Shown piece by piece: positions 41,832-50,612 of a DNA stretch of 64,000 bases. The translations under genes and the position numbers were made by a program. This DNA is from JBMNPT01 sp050943735 (GTDB lineage Bacteria > Bacillota > Clostridia > Oscillospirales > RGIG577): contig JBMNPT010000007.1 of the NCBI GenBank assembly GCA_050943735.1, forward strand, positions 1 to 64,000, in the 5' to 3' direction. The first letter of the stretch is position 1, and each line of letters begins with the position of its first letter. Under the pieces are notes generated by a model. It was not told the DNA's origin. It saw only the letters and a list, made by a program, of their open reading frames with translations, and did no database searches.

Positions 41832-41882
41832 GTTAGCATAAACTAACCATGGTGGAAAAATAAATAGTTAGCAATAACTAAC
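41832..41882. promoter_or_regulatory. Two perfect GTTAG-N6-CTAAC palindromes, likely iron-repressor operators
   Basis: GTTAGCATAAACTAAC (41832-41847) and GTTAGCAATAACTAAC (41867-41882) lie 35 bp apart, between the start of the DUF3793 gene and the divergent XRE pair. The inverted repeat resembles DtxR/IdeR-family boxes, which contain TTAG-CTAA arms. Iron or manganese repression of DUF3793-flavodoxin is inferred. Confidence 0.75.
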
Positions 41883-41933
41883 CACAGTTGCAGTGTATCA
41901 TAGCCCCTTCGTTTTGTCAAGAAAAAATTTTGC

Positions 41934-42004
41934 CAAGAAAACTTTGCAAAAAATGGTTGACAAGAAAACTTGGTATGCTATACTGTAGATGACAAGAAAA
42001 CTTG
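41934..42004 (+). promoter_or_regulatory. Promoter and three CAAG-N4-CTTG operators of the XRE pair
   Basis: TTGACA (41957-41962) and TATACT (41979-41984), spacer 16 bp. Palindromes CAAGAAAACTTG lie at 41961-41972 and 41993-42004, with a variant (CAAGAAAACTTT) at 41934-41945. One covers the -35 and spacer, one the start site, so binding would block transcription. The XRE protein encoded second in the operon is the obvious ligand. Confidence 0.78.
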
Positions 42005-42022
42005 GCAAAAGGAGGATTCGAT

Positions 42023-42340
42023 ATGAACCGGGATGAAATTTTGGAAAAGAGCCGGGCAGAACGGACAGATGAAGGCATGGTCCAGGTGCAAAATCAGGGA
42101 AGAAAATTGGGCATGACAGCATTCGCCGGAATGGAGATCGTCATTTTTCTTTTCAACATTGTGAATGGTCAGCCCAATGACATCCCCCTCTCTCTGTTGT
42201 GGGCCTTTACCGCTGCGGAGAGTTATCCCAAATATCGCTTCACCGGGAAAAGAAACTATCTGGTCACCACCATTGCCGCGGCGGTGGCGTCGGTGCTGTG
42301 TTTTGCAACCTATGTGGTCCGAGTGGCAGGTGGACTATGA
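42023..42340 (+). CDS. DUF6442-like small membrane protein
   Basis: A 105-residue protein with a charged N-terminus (RDEILEKSRAER) and about three short hydrophobic segments (about residues 34-52, 57-70 and 82-102). The N-terminal motif and layout match DUF6442 proteins, which are usually encoded before a small XRE regulator, as here. AAAGGAGG lies 7 bases upstream. The stop overlaps the XRE start (ATGA). The function of such pairs is unknown. Confidence 0.8.
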   Translation: MNRDEILEKSRAERTDEGMVQVQNQGRKLGMTAFAGMEIVIFLFNIVNGQPNDIPLSLLWAFTAAESYPKYRFTGKRNYLVTTIAAAVASVLCFATYVVRVAGGL

Positions 42341-42546
42341 ACAGTGAATTGATTCTGCGAAACCGGCTGAAGGAGGCCCGGGCGGAAAGGGGAATCTCCC
42401 AGACCCAATTGGCGGAAATGGTGGGTGTTTCCCGCAATACCATCAGCTCCATCGAAACCGGTCAGTTCAATCCCACCGCCAAGCTGGCACTCATTCTGTG
42501 CATCGCACTGGACAAAAAATTTGAAGAGCTGTTTTATTTTGACTGA
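42337..42546 (+). CDS. Small XRE-family regulator
   Basis: A 69-residue protein consisting almost entirely of a helix-turn-helix domain (GISQTQLAEMVGVSRNTISSIETGQFNP, about residues 20-47) and a short FEELFYF tail. It is of the YgzD/YozG-like class coupled to a membrane protein. It starts in a 4-base overlap with the DUF6442-like gene and probably represses the operon by binding the CAAG-N4-CTTG sites upstream. Confidence 0.9.
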   Translation: MNSELILRNRLKEARAERGISQTQLAEMVGVSRNTISSIETGQFNPTAKLALILCIALDKKFEELFYFD

Positions 42547-42550
42547 CAGA

Positions 42551-42580
42551 CCGGAGGGGTCCCCTCCGGCTTTTGTCTTT
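42551..42580 (+). terminator. Terminator after the XRE gene
   Basis: CCGGAGGGG pairs with CCCCTCCGG around T, followed by CTTTTGTCTTT. Confidence 0.88.
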
Positions 42581-42606
42581 ACAATCGGGCCCGGAACTTT
42601 TATACT
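42578..42606 (+). promoter_or_regulatory. Promoter of the methionine operon
   Basis: TTTACA (42578-42583) and TATACT (42601-42606) with a 17-bp spacer. The predicted transcript starts near 42613. Confidence 0.78.
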
Positions 42607-42612
42607 GGAGAG

Positions 42613-42677
42613 GTAAGGATTGCGCGCACAGGCGCGGGGCGACGAATGGGTCGCAGAGGATGTAAGGAGGAAACAGG
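42613..42677 (+). promoter_or_regulatory. Short structured leader of metH
   Basis: The ~65-nt leader contains two consecutive hairpins: CGCGC/GCGCG with loop ACAG (42623-42636), and GCGAC/GTCGC with loop GAATGG (42639-42654). A good ribosome binding site (AAGGAGG) follows. It does not match SAM-I, SAM-II, SAH or B12 riboswitch patterns that I know. It may simply be a stable leader or a small unknown regulator. Confidence 0.4.
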
Positions 42678-45020
42678 ATGAAAAAGAATTGGAAAGAGGG
42701 CTTTTGGCTGCTGGATGGCGCCATGGGTACCATGCTGCAGCAGCGGGGCCTGCAGGCGGGGGAGCGGCCTGAGATATTTGCCCTGACCCATCCGGAGGTG
42801 GTGGAAGAAGTCCATCGCAGTTACATTGAGAGCGGCAGCCGGATCATCTATGCCAATACTTTTGGGGCCAACGCCCACAAGCTGGCCGGCACTGGTCACA
42901 CCGCCGCTGAGGTGGTGGCCCATTCGGTGCAGGTGGCCCGCAGGGCGGCGCAGGGGACCGACACACTGGTGGCGTTGGACATCGGGCCCATCGGAGAACT
43001 GCTGGAGCCCACCGGCACGCTGCCCTTTGATCAGGCATATGACATCTTCCGGGAGATGGTGCAGGCTGGTGCCGCCGCGGGGGCGGATCTGGTGGTGCTG
43101 GAAACCATGTCCGATCTGTACGAGGTGAAGGCCGGGGTGCTGGCGGCCCGGGAAAACAGCGATCTGCCGGTGTTTGTCACCATGACTTTTGAAAAGAGCC
43201 GCCGCACGTTCACCGGCTGTTCCATCCCCGCTATGGCCACTCTGCTCACCAGCATGGGAGTGGACGCCATCGGCATCAACTGTTCGCTGGGCCCCAAGGA
43301 AATCTACCCCCTGGCGGAGGAGATGGCCCAGTGGACACATTTGCCGCTGATCATCAAGGCCAACGCTGGGCTGCCTGACCCGGTACACGGCACCTACGAC
43401 ATCGGGTCGGAGGAATTTGCAGCCCAGATGGTGCGCTATGCCGAACTGGGTGTGTCCATTGTGGGCGGATGCTGCGGCACCTCTCCCGAGTACATTGCGG
43501 CCATTGCCCGTACCCTGCAGGGACTGCAGCCCGCACCCCGGCCGGAGAGCTACCGCAATGGCGTCTGCACCCCCTCTAAGGTGGAGGAATTTGCAGGTGT
43601 CAAAGTGGTGGGAGAGCGCATCAATCCCACCGGTCGCAAGGCGCTGCGGGAAGCCCTGCTGGAAGGAGATATGGACTATCTGCTGGACGAGGCCATGGAT
43701 CAGGCAGACAGCGGCGCTCACATTCTGGATGTGAATGTGGGTGTGCCGGGCGCGGAAGAGCCCGCTTTGATGAAGCAGGCAGTGCAGGAAATCCAGGCGG
43801 TGTGCCAGATTCCGCTGCAGCTGGATTCCACAGATCCGGCTGCGCTGGAGGCAGGGCTGCGGGTGTACAACGGCAAGCCGCTGCTCAATTCGGTCAACGG
43901 AGAAAAGTCTGTGCTGGAGCGGGTGCTGCCCCTGGCACGCAAATACGGCGCTGCGGTGGTGGGCCTCACCATGGATGAAGCAGGTATTCCCATCAAGGCA
44001 GAGGACCGGCTGGCCATTGCCCGGCGCATTGTGGAAGCGGCGCAGGAATATGGCATCCGCCGGGAGGATGTGGTGATCGACTGTCTGACCCTCACCGCTT
44101 CCGCCCAGCAGGAGGGAGCCTGGGAGACCCTGCGGGCGGTGGAACTGGTACACCGGGAGCTGGGGGTACGCACCATGCTGGGGGTGTCCAACATCAGCTT
44201 TGGCCTGCCCCAGCGGTCGCTGCTCAACCGGTCCTTCCTGCTGATGGCTTTGCAGCAGGGGCTGGATCTGCCCATTTTGAATCCCGGGGACAGTGAGATG
44301 ATGGATACCATCGCTGCTTTTCGGGTATTGAGCGGTCAGGATCTGGGCTGCGGGGAATATCTGGCTCGGTTTGGGGGGAGTTTGCCCTCCCAGAGCGGGG
44401 AACCCACCCTGGAGGATGTGATTCTCAAGGGCCTGCGGGAAGAAGCGGTACGTCTCACCCAGCGGCTGCTGGAATCCCACAAACCACTGGACATTGTCAG
44501 CGGGCAGTTGATTCCCGCATTGGACAAGGTGGGTGAGTTGTATGAAAAGGAGAAGATCTTCCTGCCCCAGCTGCTCCACGCCGCTGCGGCCGCGGGAGAC
44601 GCGGTGGCGCTGCTGCGGGAACGCATTGCGGCGGAGGGTGATGCCCAGCTGACCAAGGGAAAGGTGCTGCTGGCCACTGTGCAGGGAGATGTCCACGACA
44701 TAGGAAAGAACATCGCCAAGGCGCTGTTGGAAAGCTATGGCTATCAGGTGGTGGATTTGGGCCGGGATGTGCCGCCACAGAAGATTGTGGAGGAGGTCAA
44801 GGCACAAAACATCCGTCTGGTGGGACTCAGCGCGCTGATGACCACCACTGTGCGGAGTATGAAAAAGACGGTTGAACTGCTGCGGCAGAGCGGCCATTCC
44901 TGTAAGATCTATGTGGGCGGTGCGGTGCTCACACCCGAGTCTGCAGAGGAATTGGGTGCGGATTACTATGCCCGGGACGCCAAACGGTCGGTGGAGATCG
45001 CCCGGGAAGTATTGGGCTGA
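42678..45020 (+). CDS. metH: Cobalamin-dependent methionine synthase lacking the activation domain
   Basis: A 780-residue enzyme that moves a methyl group from methyltetrahydrofolate through cobalamin to homocysteine. The homocysteine-binding barrel (about 1-290) has Zn-ligand Cys in INCSLG and GGCCGTSPE. The folate/pterin barrel covers about 295-560. A B12-binding cap and Rossmann domain follow (about 580-780), with the cobalamin ligand His in DVHDIGKN. The C-terminal AdoMet reactivation domain of E. coli MetH is absent, as in many Firmicutes, so reductive reactivation must come from a separate protein. The start at 42678 follows AAGGAGG. Its stop is 12 bases before the MTHFR fusion gene. 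Confidence 0.95.
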   Translation: MKKNWKEGFWLLDGAMGTMLQQRGLQAGERPEIFALTHPEVVEEVHRSYIESGSRIIYANTFGANAHKLAGTGHTAAEVVAHSVQVARRAAQGTDTLVALDIGPIGELLEPTGTLPFDQAYDIFREMVQAGAAAGADLVVLETMSDLYEVKAGVLAARENSDLPVFVTMTFEKSRRTFTGCSIPAMATLLTSMGVDAIGINCSLGPKEIYPLAEEMAQWTHLPLIIKANAGLPDPVHGTYDIGSEEFAAQMVRYAELGVSIVGGCCGTSPEYIAAIARTLQGLQPAPRPESYRNGVCTPSKVEEFAGVKVVGERINPTGRKALREALLEGDMDYLLDEAMDQADSGAHILDVNVGVPGAEEPALMKQAVQEIQAVCQIPLQLDSTDPAALEAGLRVYNGKPLLNSVNGEKSVLERVLPLARKYGAAVVGLTMDEAGIPIKAEDRLAIARRIVEAAQEYGIRREDVVIDCLTLTASAQQEGAWETLRAVELVHRELGVRTMLGVSNISFGLPQRSLLNRSFLLMALQQGLDLPILNPGDSEMMDTIAAFRVLSGQDLGCGEYLARFGGSLPSQSGEPTLEDVILKGLREEAVRLTQRLLESHKPLDIVSGQLIPALDKVGELYEKEKIFLPQLLHAAAAAGDAVALLRERIAAEGDAQLTKGKVLLATVQGDVHDIGKNIAKALLESYGYQVVDLGRDVPPQKIVEEVKAQNIRLVGLSALMTTTVRSMKKTVELLRQSGHSCKIYVGGAVLTPESAEELGADYYARDAKRSVEIAREVLG

Positions 45021-45032
45021 AGGCGGTGTGAC

Positions 45033-46790
45033 ATGGAGATTCGTACATTGCTTCAGCAGGGACCGGTGCTGTTTGACGGCGCCATGGGGACCTACTACGC
45101 TGCGCTGGGCCATGCGGACGCCGCCCGGTGTGAGCTGGCCAATCTGCGTCATCCGGAGGTGGTGGAGCAGATCCACCGGGCCTATTTGGAGGCGGGCTGT
45201 CAGGCCATCAAAACCAACACCTTTGGGGCCAACCGGGAAACGCTGGGCTGTGACCAGGTGGTGCAAAAGCAGGTGCTGCAGGAGGGTTGGCGGTTGGCCA
45301 GCCGGGCAGCCAAACCCTGGCAGGCGGTGGTTTTTGCAGACATTGGACCCATCCCCGGTCCGCAGGAGTTCGGGCTCTACTGGGAGATGGTGGAGATCCT
45401 GCTGCAGGAGGGCGCACGGCATTTTCTCTTTGAAACCTTCAGCGAGGAGAGTTGTCTGCCCGCTCTGGCGGATGCCATCAAGGAGCGGTGCCCGGAGGCA
45501 TTTGTGCTCACCTCTTTTGCGGTGGGGCCGGACGGTTTTACCCGTCAGGGCGTCAGCGGTTTGACACTGGCCCGCCGGATGGCCGAGTGTGCTTCGGTGG
45601 ACGCGGTGGGATTCAACTGTGTGTCGGGCCCCGGGCATCTGCTGCAATGGGTGCGGCAGTTGCCTCCGCTAGGCAAGCCCCTTTCGGTGATGCCCAATGC
45701 CGGATATCCCACTGTGGTGGGCAGCCGTACCTTTTTCAGCAGTGATACAGAGTATTTTGCGGGTCGGATGGTGGAAATCGCCCAGGCAGGCGCGGTGATT
45801 CTGGGTGGCTGCTGCGGTACCACCCCCGACTTTTTACGGCAGACCGCCCGGCGGCTGCGGCAGGAGGAAATTTTGCCCCAGCCCGTCAGGCTGGAAGAAG
45901 CCCGGCAGACCGCGCTGCCCAAGGATAATCTCTTTGCGGGTAAGCTGGCTCGGGGTCAGCGAGTGATCGCGGTGGAACTGGACCCTCCGCTGGACGGGGA
46001 CGGATCGGCCTTTGTGGAGGGCGCCCGGCAGCTGCGGGACGCGGGAGTGGATGCCATTACCATTGCGGACTGTCCCATTGCCCGCCCCCGGGTGGACAGC
46101 AGCCTGCTGGCCTGTAAGCTGAAACGGGAGCTGGGGGTGACCCCGCTGCCCCATATGACCTGCCGGGACCGCAACCTCAACGCCACCAAAGCGCTGCTGT
46201 TGGGCCTTCACATGGAAGGCGTGGACAACGTGCTGGTGGTCACCGGAGACCCCATTCCCACCGCGGAGCGGGCGGAGGTGAAGAGCGTATTCAATTTTCA
46301 CTCCCGCATGCTGGCCCGGTATATCACCCAGCTCAATCAGCAGGAATTTGCTGACGATCCCTTTTTTGTGCTGGGGGCGCTCAATGTCAATGCCCCTCAG
46401 TTTGAGGTGCAGCTGCGGCTGGCCCGGGAAAAGCTGGAGAGCGGAGTGGGTGGCTTTCTCACCCAGCCGGTGCTGTCGCCCCAGGCGGTGGAAAACCTGC
46501 AGCGGGCCCATGAGGAGCTGAAGGCTCCCATCCTGGGAGGCATTATGCCGGTGGTCAGCTACCGCAACGCCTGTTTTATGGACAGCGAAATCGCGGGTAT
46601 CCGGGTTTCGGAGGAGATCCGGGAGATGTACCGGGACAAGGACAAAGAGGAGTGCCGCCGGCTGGCGGTGGAGGTGAGCGTCCGTATGGCGCGGGCCATG
46701 GCTCCATGGGTGCAGGGATTTTACCTCATCACCCCCTTCCGTCGCACCGACATCATCTGTGACATCTTGCGGGAACTGGAGGGAGTGTAA
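45033..46790 (+). CDS. Bifunctional homocysteine S-methyltransferase/methylenetetrahydrofolate reductase
   Basis: A 585-residue fusion resembling B. subtilis YitJ. The N-terminal homocysteine methyltransferase-like domain (about 1-285) repeats the barrel of MetH, with GGCCGTTPD near residue 253. The C-terminal MTHFR domain (about 300-585) has VIAVELDPP at its start, HMTCRDRN, LLVVTGDP-like VLVVTGDPI and GGFLTQPV. It reduces methylene- to methyl-tetrahydrofolate with a flavin, giving the methyl donor for MetH encoded just upstream. Whether the N-terminal domain is active or holds homocysteine for MetH is unclear. Confidence 0.93.
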   Translation: MEIRTLLQQGPVLFDGAMGTYYAALGHADAARCELANLRHPEVVEQIHRAYLEAGCQAIKTNTFGANRETLGCDQVVQKQVLQEGWRLASRAAKPWQAVVFADIGPIPGPQEFGLYWEMVEILLQEGARHFLFETFSEESCLPALADAIKERCPEAFVLTSFAVGPDGFTRQGVSGLTLARRMAECASVDAVGFNCVSGPGHLLQWVRQLPPLGKPLSVMPNAGYPTVVGSRTFFSSDTEYFAGRMVEIAQAGAVILGGCCGTTPDFLRQTARRLRQEEILPQPVRLEEARQTALPKDNLFAGKLARGQRVIAVELDPPLDGDGSAFVEGARQLRDAGVDAITIADCPIARPRVDSSLLACKLKRELGVTPLPHMTCRDRNLNATKALLLGLHMEGVDNVLVVTGDPIPTAERAEVKSVFNFHSRMLARYITQLNQQEFADDPFFVLGALNVNAPQFEVQLRLAREKLESGVGGFLTQPVLSPQAVENLQRAHEELKAPILGGIMPVVSYRNACFMDSEIAGIRVSEEIREMYRDKDKEECRRLAVEVSVRMARAMAPWVQGFYLITPFRRTDIICDILRELEGV

Positions 46791-47236
46791 TGGAACAGCG
46801 GTATTGGCTGGCGGCCAGCGCCTGTCTGTGCGGGCTGCCCTGTCGCTACGACGGCCGGACCAATCCCCATCCGGAGCTGGAAAAATGGTACCGGGAGGGA
46901 AAGGTGCTGGCCATCTGCCCGGAGCAGCTGGGTGGATTGTCCACCCCCCGCACCCCCTGTGAAATCACAGACGGACGAGTCCTGGACCGGAACGGCCGGG
47001 ACCGCACGGCGGAATATTCTCTGGGGGCCCAGCGGGCCTGGGAATTGTGTCGGAAATGGAATGTAAAACAGGTGGTGCTCAAGAGCAAAAGTCCTTCCTG
47101 CGGATGCGGACAGGTGTATGACGGCAGCTTTACCGGACGGCTGGTGCCGGGCTGGGGGGTAGCGGCCGCCCTGCTGCGGGACAAAGGTCTGCGGGTGCAG
47201 GATGAAAAAACGCCCCTGCCATGGATACAAAAATAA
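46790..47236 (+). CDS. DUF523/TudS-like [4Fe-4S] protein
   Basis: A 148-residue DUF523 protein. Three conserved cysteine regions, SACLCGLPCRYDG (about 9-21), ICPEQLGG (about 43-50) and SKSPSCGCG (about 101-109), match the TudS thiouracil desulfidase group, where three cysteines hold a [4Fe-4S] cluster that accepts sulfur. It starts in a TAATG overlap with the MTHFR fusion and ends the methionine operon. A desulfidase function is inferred; a link to methionine metabolism is suggested only by the operon. Confidence 0.85.
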   Translation: MEQRYWLAASACLCGLPCRYDGRTNPHPELEKWYREGKVLAICPEQLGGLSTPRTPCEITDGRVLDRNGRDRTAEYSLGAQRAWELCRKWNVKQVVLKSKSPSCGCGQVYDGSFTGRLVPGWGVAAALLRDKGLRVQDEKTPLPWIQK

Positions 47237-47239
47237 ATC

Positions 47240-47271
47240 AATCCCCTTCCGACAGGGAGGGGGATTTTTTT
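47240..47271 (+). terminator. Terminator of the methionine operon
   Basis: AATCCCC pairs with GGGGATT around TTCCGACAGGGAG, followed by TTTTT. Confidence 0.85.
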
Positions 47272-47346
47272 GCCCAAAAGGCAAGAATGGGGCCGGAAGG
47301 CGGGCTCACAAGGGGAAAATCCTGCCATAATTCCCCACAATCTCCT

Positions 47347-47375
47347 TTTACAAACGCCGGGAAATTCGGTACAAT
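47347..47375 (+). promoter_or_regulatory. Promoter of the SLH-domain exoprotein gene
   Basis: TTTACA (47347-47352) and TACAAT (47370-47375), spacer 17 bp. A tiny frame of five codons (47405-47422) with an excellent AAAGGAGG site follows in the leader and ends two bases before the main ATG. Confidence 0.75.
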
Positions 47376-47424
47376 GGAAATAAATCTGTGAAAGGAGGGG
47401 GCGGATGCCCCGGAGCACCTGATT

Positions 47425-50400
47425 ATGAAACCTATTTTACGCAAACTCACGGCCTGTCTCACAGCGGCAGCCCTGTGGGCGGGAACCACAGTGGCGGCTC
47501 TGGAGGATGGCTGGACCAACGACCGGTTCCGGGATGCGGGAACCCATCTCTATCAGAGTGAGATGGCCATTGGCAGCAATGCCACCTATACCAACACCGT
47601 ATCCTGGCACGACAAATACAATCGGGAGGAGAGCTTTGCGCTCACCTACACCCCGGGCGGGGCCATCCAGCCGGTGGTGGCCTACGGCACCAAGCTGTGG
47701 GGAACCAATCGGCTGAGCACCATCACCAATTTCCTGGAGCAAAAGGGCTATCAGGTGGTGGGCGGCATCAATGCGGACTTTTTCTCCACCAAAACCGGGA
47801 TTCCCATGGGGATGGTGATTCGGGAGGGAAAGCTCATCTCCACCAATGACGGACGTGCGGCGGTGTGCTTCCGGCAGGATGGCAGCGCTTTTATCACCAA
47901 GCCCACCTTCCAGATGACACTGGAAAATCACGGCGGAGGCGAAGGCAGCAATGCCGGTCAGGTGGTCAATGTCCATCACTTCAACAAATACCGGATGCCA
48001 TCGGTGCTCTATATGCTCAGCAGTGATTTCGCGGTGAATACCAAAGTAAGCACGCCGGGCAAGGATGTGGTATTCCGCATTTTGTCGGGCACTCCCTCCA
48101 CCAGCGCCACCATGGAGCTGGAGGTGGTGGAAGTGGTAGAGCGCAGCACTTCGGTGGAAATCCCTGACGACCAGCTGATTCTCACCTGCGACAAGGAGAG
48201 TGCCTTTTATGGCGAGCTGGAAAAATTCTCGGTGGGTGACCGGGTGACCTTTACCATTTCCAACAACGATCCCCGGATTGATGAGGCATACTATGCCACT
48301 GGCGGAGGCAGCCCCGGTACCGGCGACGGCATTCTGCTGCAAAACGGACAGCTGGGGAGCAAGCTGGACACCAACCGGCATCCCCGCAGCGCAGTGGGAA
48401 TCAAAGCGGACGGTACGGTGGTGCTGTATGCCATCGATGGCCGGAGCAGCTCCCACAGCAATGGTCTCACCGAAAAGGATGTAGCGGAAGAGCTGCTCAA
48501 GATGGGCTGTGTAGAGGCCCTCAATCTGGACGGCGGCGGTTCCACTGCCATCAATGTGCGTCAGCCGGGAGATGAGTCTCTCACCTATGTGAACAGTCCA
48601 TCTGACGGCGGACTGCGCAGCTGTGCCACCTACATCATGCTGGTCAATACCGCTCAGGGGGACGGTCAGCCGGCGCATCTGCATCTGAATCCCTATACCC
48701 CCATTGTGCTGGCGGGGTCCAAGCTGACCTTTGACTCTCCCAAGGCCACTGACAGTGGGTGGGAACCGGTGACAGCCCCCACCGATGTGACCTTTGCGGC
48801 GGATGAATGGCTGGGCACCATGGAGGGCAATACCCTGCATACCGTGGATGTGGCCACCAGCGGCAATGCAACTGCCACCAGTGGTTCCGCCACCGGCAGC
48901 ACCAAGGTGCTGGTGGTTTCGGAGGTGGATTCCTTCACTGTCACCCAACAGGGGCAGTCCTCGCCCCTTACCAAATTGACCCTGGAAAAGGGAGATCAGG
49001 TCCAGTTGGCCTTTACCGCGCAGCAGAGTGCCAAAACGGTGTACTGTACTCCCTCGGCCTTTACTTATACCACCACCGGCGATATTGGTTCGGTGGATGA
49101 AAATGGCTTGTTCACTGCTTCCCAGGTGGGCGGCGCCAGCGGAACCCTGACCATTTCCTTCGGCAGCAAGAGTACTTCCATTCCGGTGACGGTGGGTACC
49201 GAAACTCCGGTCAAGGTGGAGGATTTTGAAGGCAGTTCACATCGGTTTACCACCGGTGGGGTTTCCCAGGTGGGCGGCACCAATCAGGTGAGCCATGGTC
49301 AGTGGGCAGGCAGCTTCCCCTATTCGTTTGCCACAGCGGAAGACAGCGTGCGCTACTCCATGGAGCCGGTGTCCTTTGACAAGATGCCCTCCTCTCTGCG
49401 GCTGTGGTTGCAGGGCAGTGCAGGCAGTTTGTATGCGGTGTTCCGGGACGCCCAGGGAACGGAATATACGGCGGCATTTACCAGTACCGGAACCTTCCGG
49501 GGTAGCTTTGCCCTGATGGAAGCCACCCCCGCGCGGGTCAGCGGCGGGGTGGAACTGGTGGGTCTGGAACTGCGCAACAACACTGGAAGGGCGGTCAACG
49601 GCATGTTGCTCATTGACCAGATTTACACCCCTGGCAGCGCAGCGGACAGCACTCCGCCCACCCTCAGCCTGTCGGTACAGGGCAGCACCATCACCGGTCA
49701 GGTGAAGGACAATAGCGGGTATGTTTTTGGGCAGCAGGATGTGACTCTGCTGGTGGATGGACAGTCCACGACCTTTACTCTCAGCGGCGGAACGCTGACT
49801 GCCAGCGGCAATTTCAGCGCGGCTGGCTTGCACCGGGTGACGCTGCAGGCGGCGGACGCAGCCGGGAATCTGGCCCGGATCAGCCAGGATGTGGAAAATG
49901 GCAGCGCGAACACCACCTTCCTGGATATGGGAGCGCACTGGGCCACTCCCTATGTGCAGTACATGGCTGGGAAGGGTGTGATCAGCGGTGTGCCGGTGAA
50001 TGGCGGCTATCGCTTCCAGCCCGAGAATACCATTACCCGGGCGGAGTTCTCGTCCATGGTTTCCCGTTACCTGGGTCTGGATGAAAGCCAGTTCCAAGAT
50101 GTGGAGCTGAGCTTTACCGACAGTGCCGACATTCCTCAGTGGGCGCTGAACTCGGTGAAGGCCATGACCAGTCTGGGATACATCAATGGGAAAACCGTTT
50201 CAGGCGGTGTGGCTTTTGATCCCATGGCTCCCATGACCCGGGCGGAGATGTTTACCATTCTCAGCAAGACCCTTCCCCGCAGGTTTGGGGACAACACCTC
50301 TCTCTCGCAGTTCACCGATGGCGGCGACGTGGCCCAGTGGGCGCAGGAGGGTGCCAAAGCTTTGGTGGAACTGGGCGTGGTAAGCGGCTATGAGGACGGC

Positions 50401-50466
50401 AGTCTGCGTCCTCAGCGGCAGGTAACCCGGGCAGAAGCAGCCAGAGTGCTCTATGCCCTGTATTGA
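47425..50466 (+). CDS. SLH-anchored phosphodiester glycosidase family protein
   Basis: A 1013-residue secreted protein. A signal peptide occupies residues 1-25. A phosphodiester glycosidase (NAGPA-type) domain spans about 80-410 with GGINADFFS, HPRSAVGIKADG and the active-site-region NLDGGGSTAI. Immunoglobulin-like or carbohydrate-binding beta domains follow (about 420-830). Three S-layer homology repeats end it (about 832-1013; FLDMGAHWATPYVQYM, FTDSADIPQWALNSVKAM, FTDGGDVAQWAQEGAKALVE), which attach to pyruvylated cell-wall polymers. The catalytic domain probably removes sugar-phosphate caps from glycans or lipids. The main ATG has only GGAG upstream. Confidence 0.9.
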   Translation: MKPILRKLTACLTAAALWAGTTVAALEDGWTNDRFRDAGTHLYQSEMAIGSNATYTNTVSWHDKYNREESFALTYTPGGAIQPVVAYGTKLWGTNRLSTITNFLEQKGYQVVGGINADFFSTKTGIPMGMVIREGKLISTNDGRAAVCFRQDGSAFITKPTFQMTLENHGGGEGSNAGQVVNVHHFNKYRMPSVLYMLSSDFAVNTKVSTPGKDVVFRILSGTPSTSATMELEVVEVVERSTSVEIPDDQLILTCDKESAFYGELEKFSVGDRVTFTISNNDPRIDEAYYATGGGSPGTGDGILLQNGQLGSKLDTNRHPRSAVGIKADGTVVLYAIDGRSSSHSNGLTEKDVAEELLKMGCVEALNLDGGGSTAINVRQPGDESLTYVNSPSDGGLRSCATYIMLVNTAQGDGQPAHLHLNPYTPIVLAGSKLTFDSPKATDSGWEPVTAPTDVTFAADEWLGTMEGNTLHTVDVATSGNATATSGSATGSTKVLVVSEVDSFTVTQQGQSSPLTKLTLEKGDQVQLAFTAQQSAKTVYCTPSAFTYTTTGDIGSVDENGLFTASQVGGASGTLTISFGSKSTSIPVTVGTETPVKVEDFEGSSHRFTTGGVSQVGGTNQVSHGQWAGSFPYSFATAEDSVRYSMEPVSFDKMPSSLRLWLQGSAGSLYAVFRDAQGTEYTAAFTSTGTFRGSFALMEATPARVSGGVELVGLELRNNTGRAVNGMLLIDQIYTPGSAADSTPPTLSLSVQGSTITGQVKDNSGYVFGQQDVTLLVDGQSTTFTLSGGTLTASGNFSAAGLHRVTLQAADAAGNLARISQDVENGSANTTFLDMGAHWATPYVQYMAGKGVISGVPVNGGYRFQPENTITRAEFSSMVSRYLGLDESQFQDVELSFTDSADIPQWALNSVKAMTSLGYINGKTVSGGVAFDPMAPMTRAEMFTILSKTLPRRFGDNTSLSQFTDGGDVAQWAQEGAKALVELGVVSGYEDGSLRPQRQVTRAEAARVLYALY

Positions 50467-50481
50467 AAAAATGATTCAACG

Positions 50482-50509
50482 AGCGGTCCCTCAAAAGGGA
50501 CCGCTTTTT
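50482..50509 (+). terminator. Terminator after the SLH protein gene
   Basis: AGCGGTCCC pairs with GGGACCGCT around TCAAAA, followed by TTTTG. A TATAAT at 50565-50570 with no clear -35 probably serves the next gene. Confidence 0.85.
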
Positions 50510-50612
50510 GGGCTTGCGACACAAGAATTTTTGGGAAAAGGATGTTCCAGAGGCCAGGTTGTGGTATAATAGGCCTATAAAATAATGCGGTGAAAAAGGG
50601 AGGCGGACCAAT

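Noticed and set aside
42600..45647. A 1015-codon open frame on the minus strand
   Set aside because: It is the antisense shadow of metH, whose strong codon bias keeps the opposite strand open. It lacks a ribosome binding site and shows low-complexity His/Gln-rich sequence.
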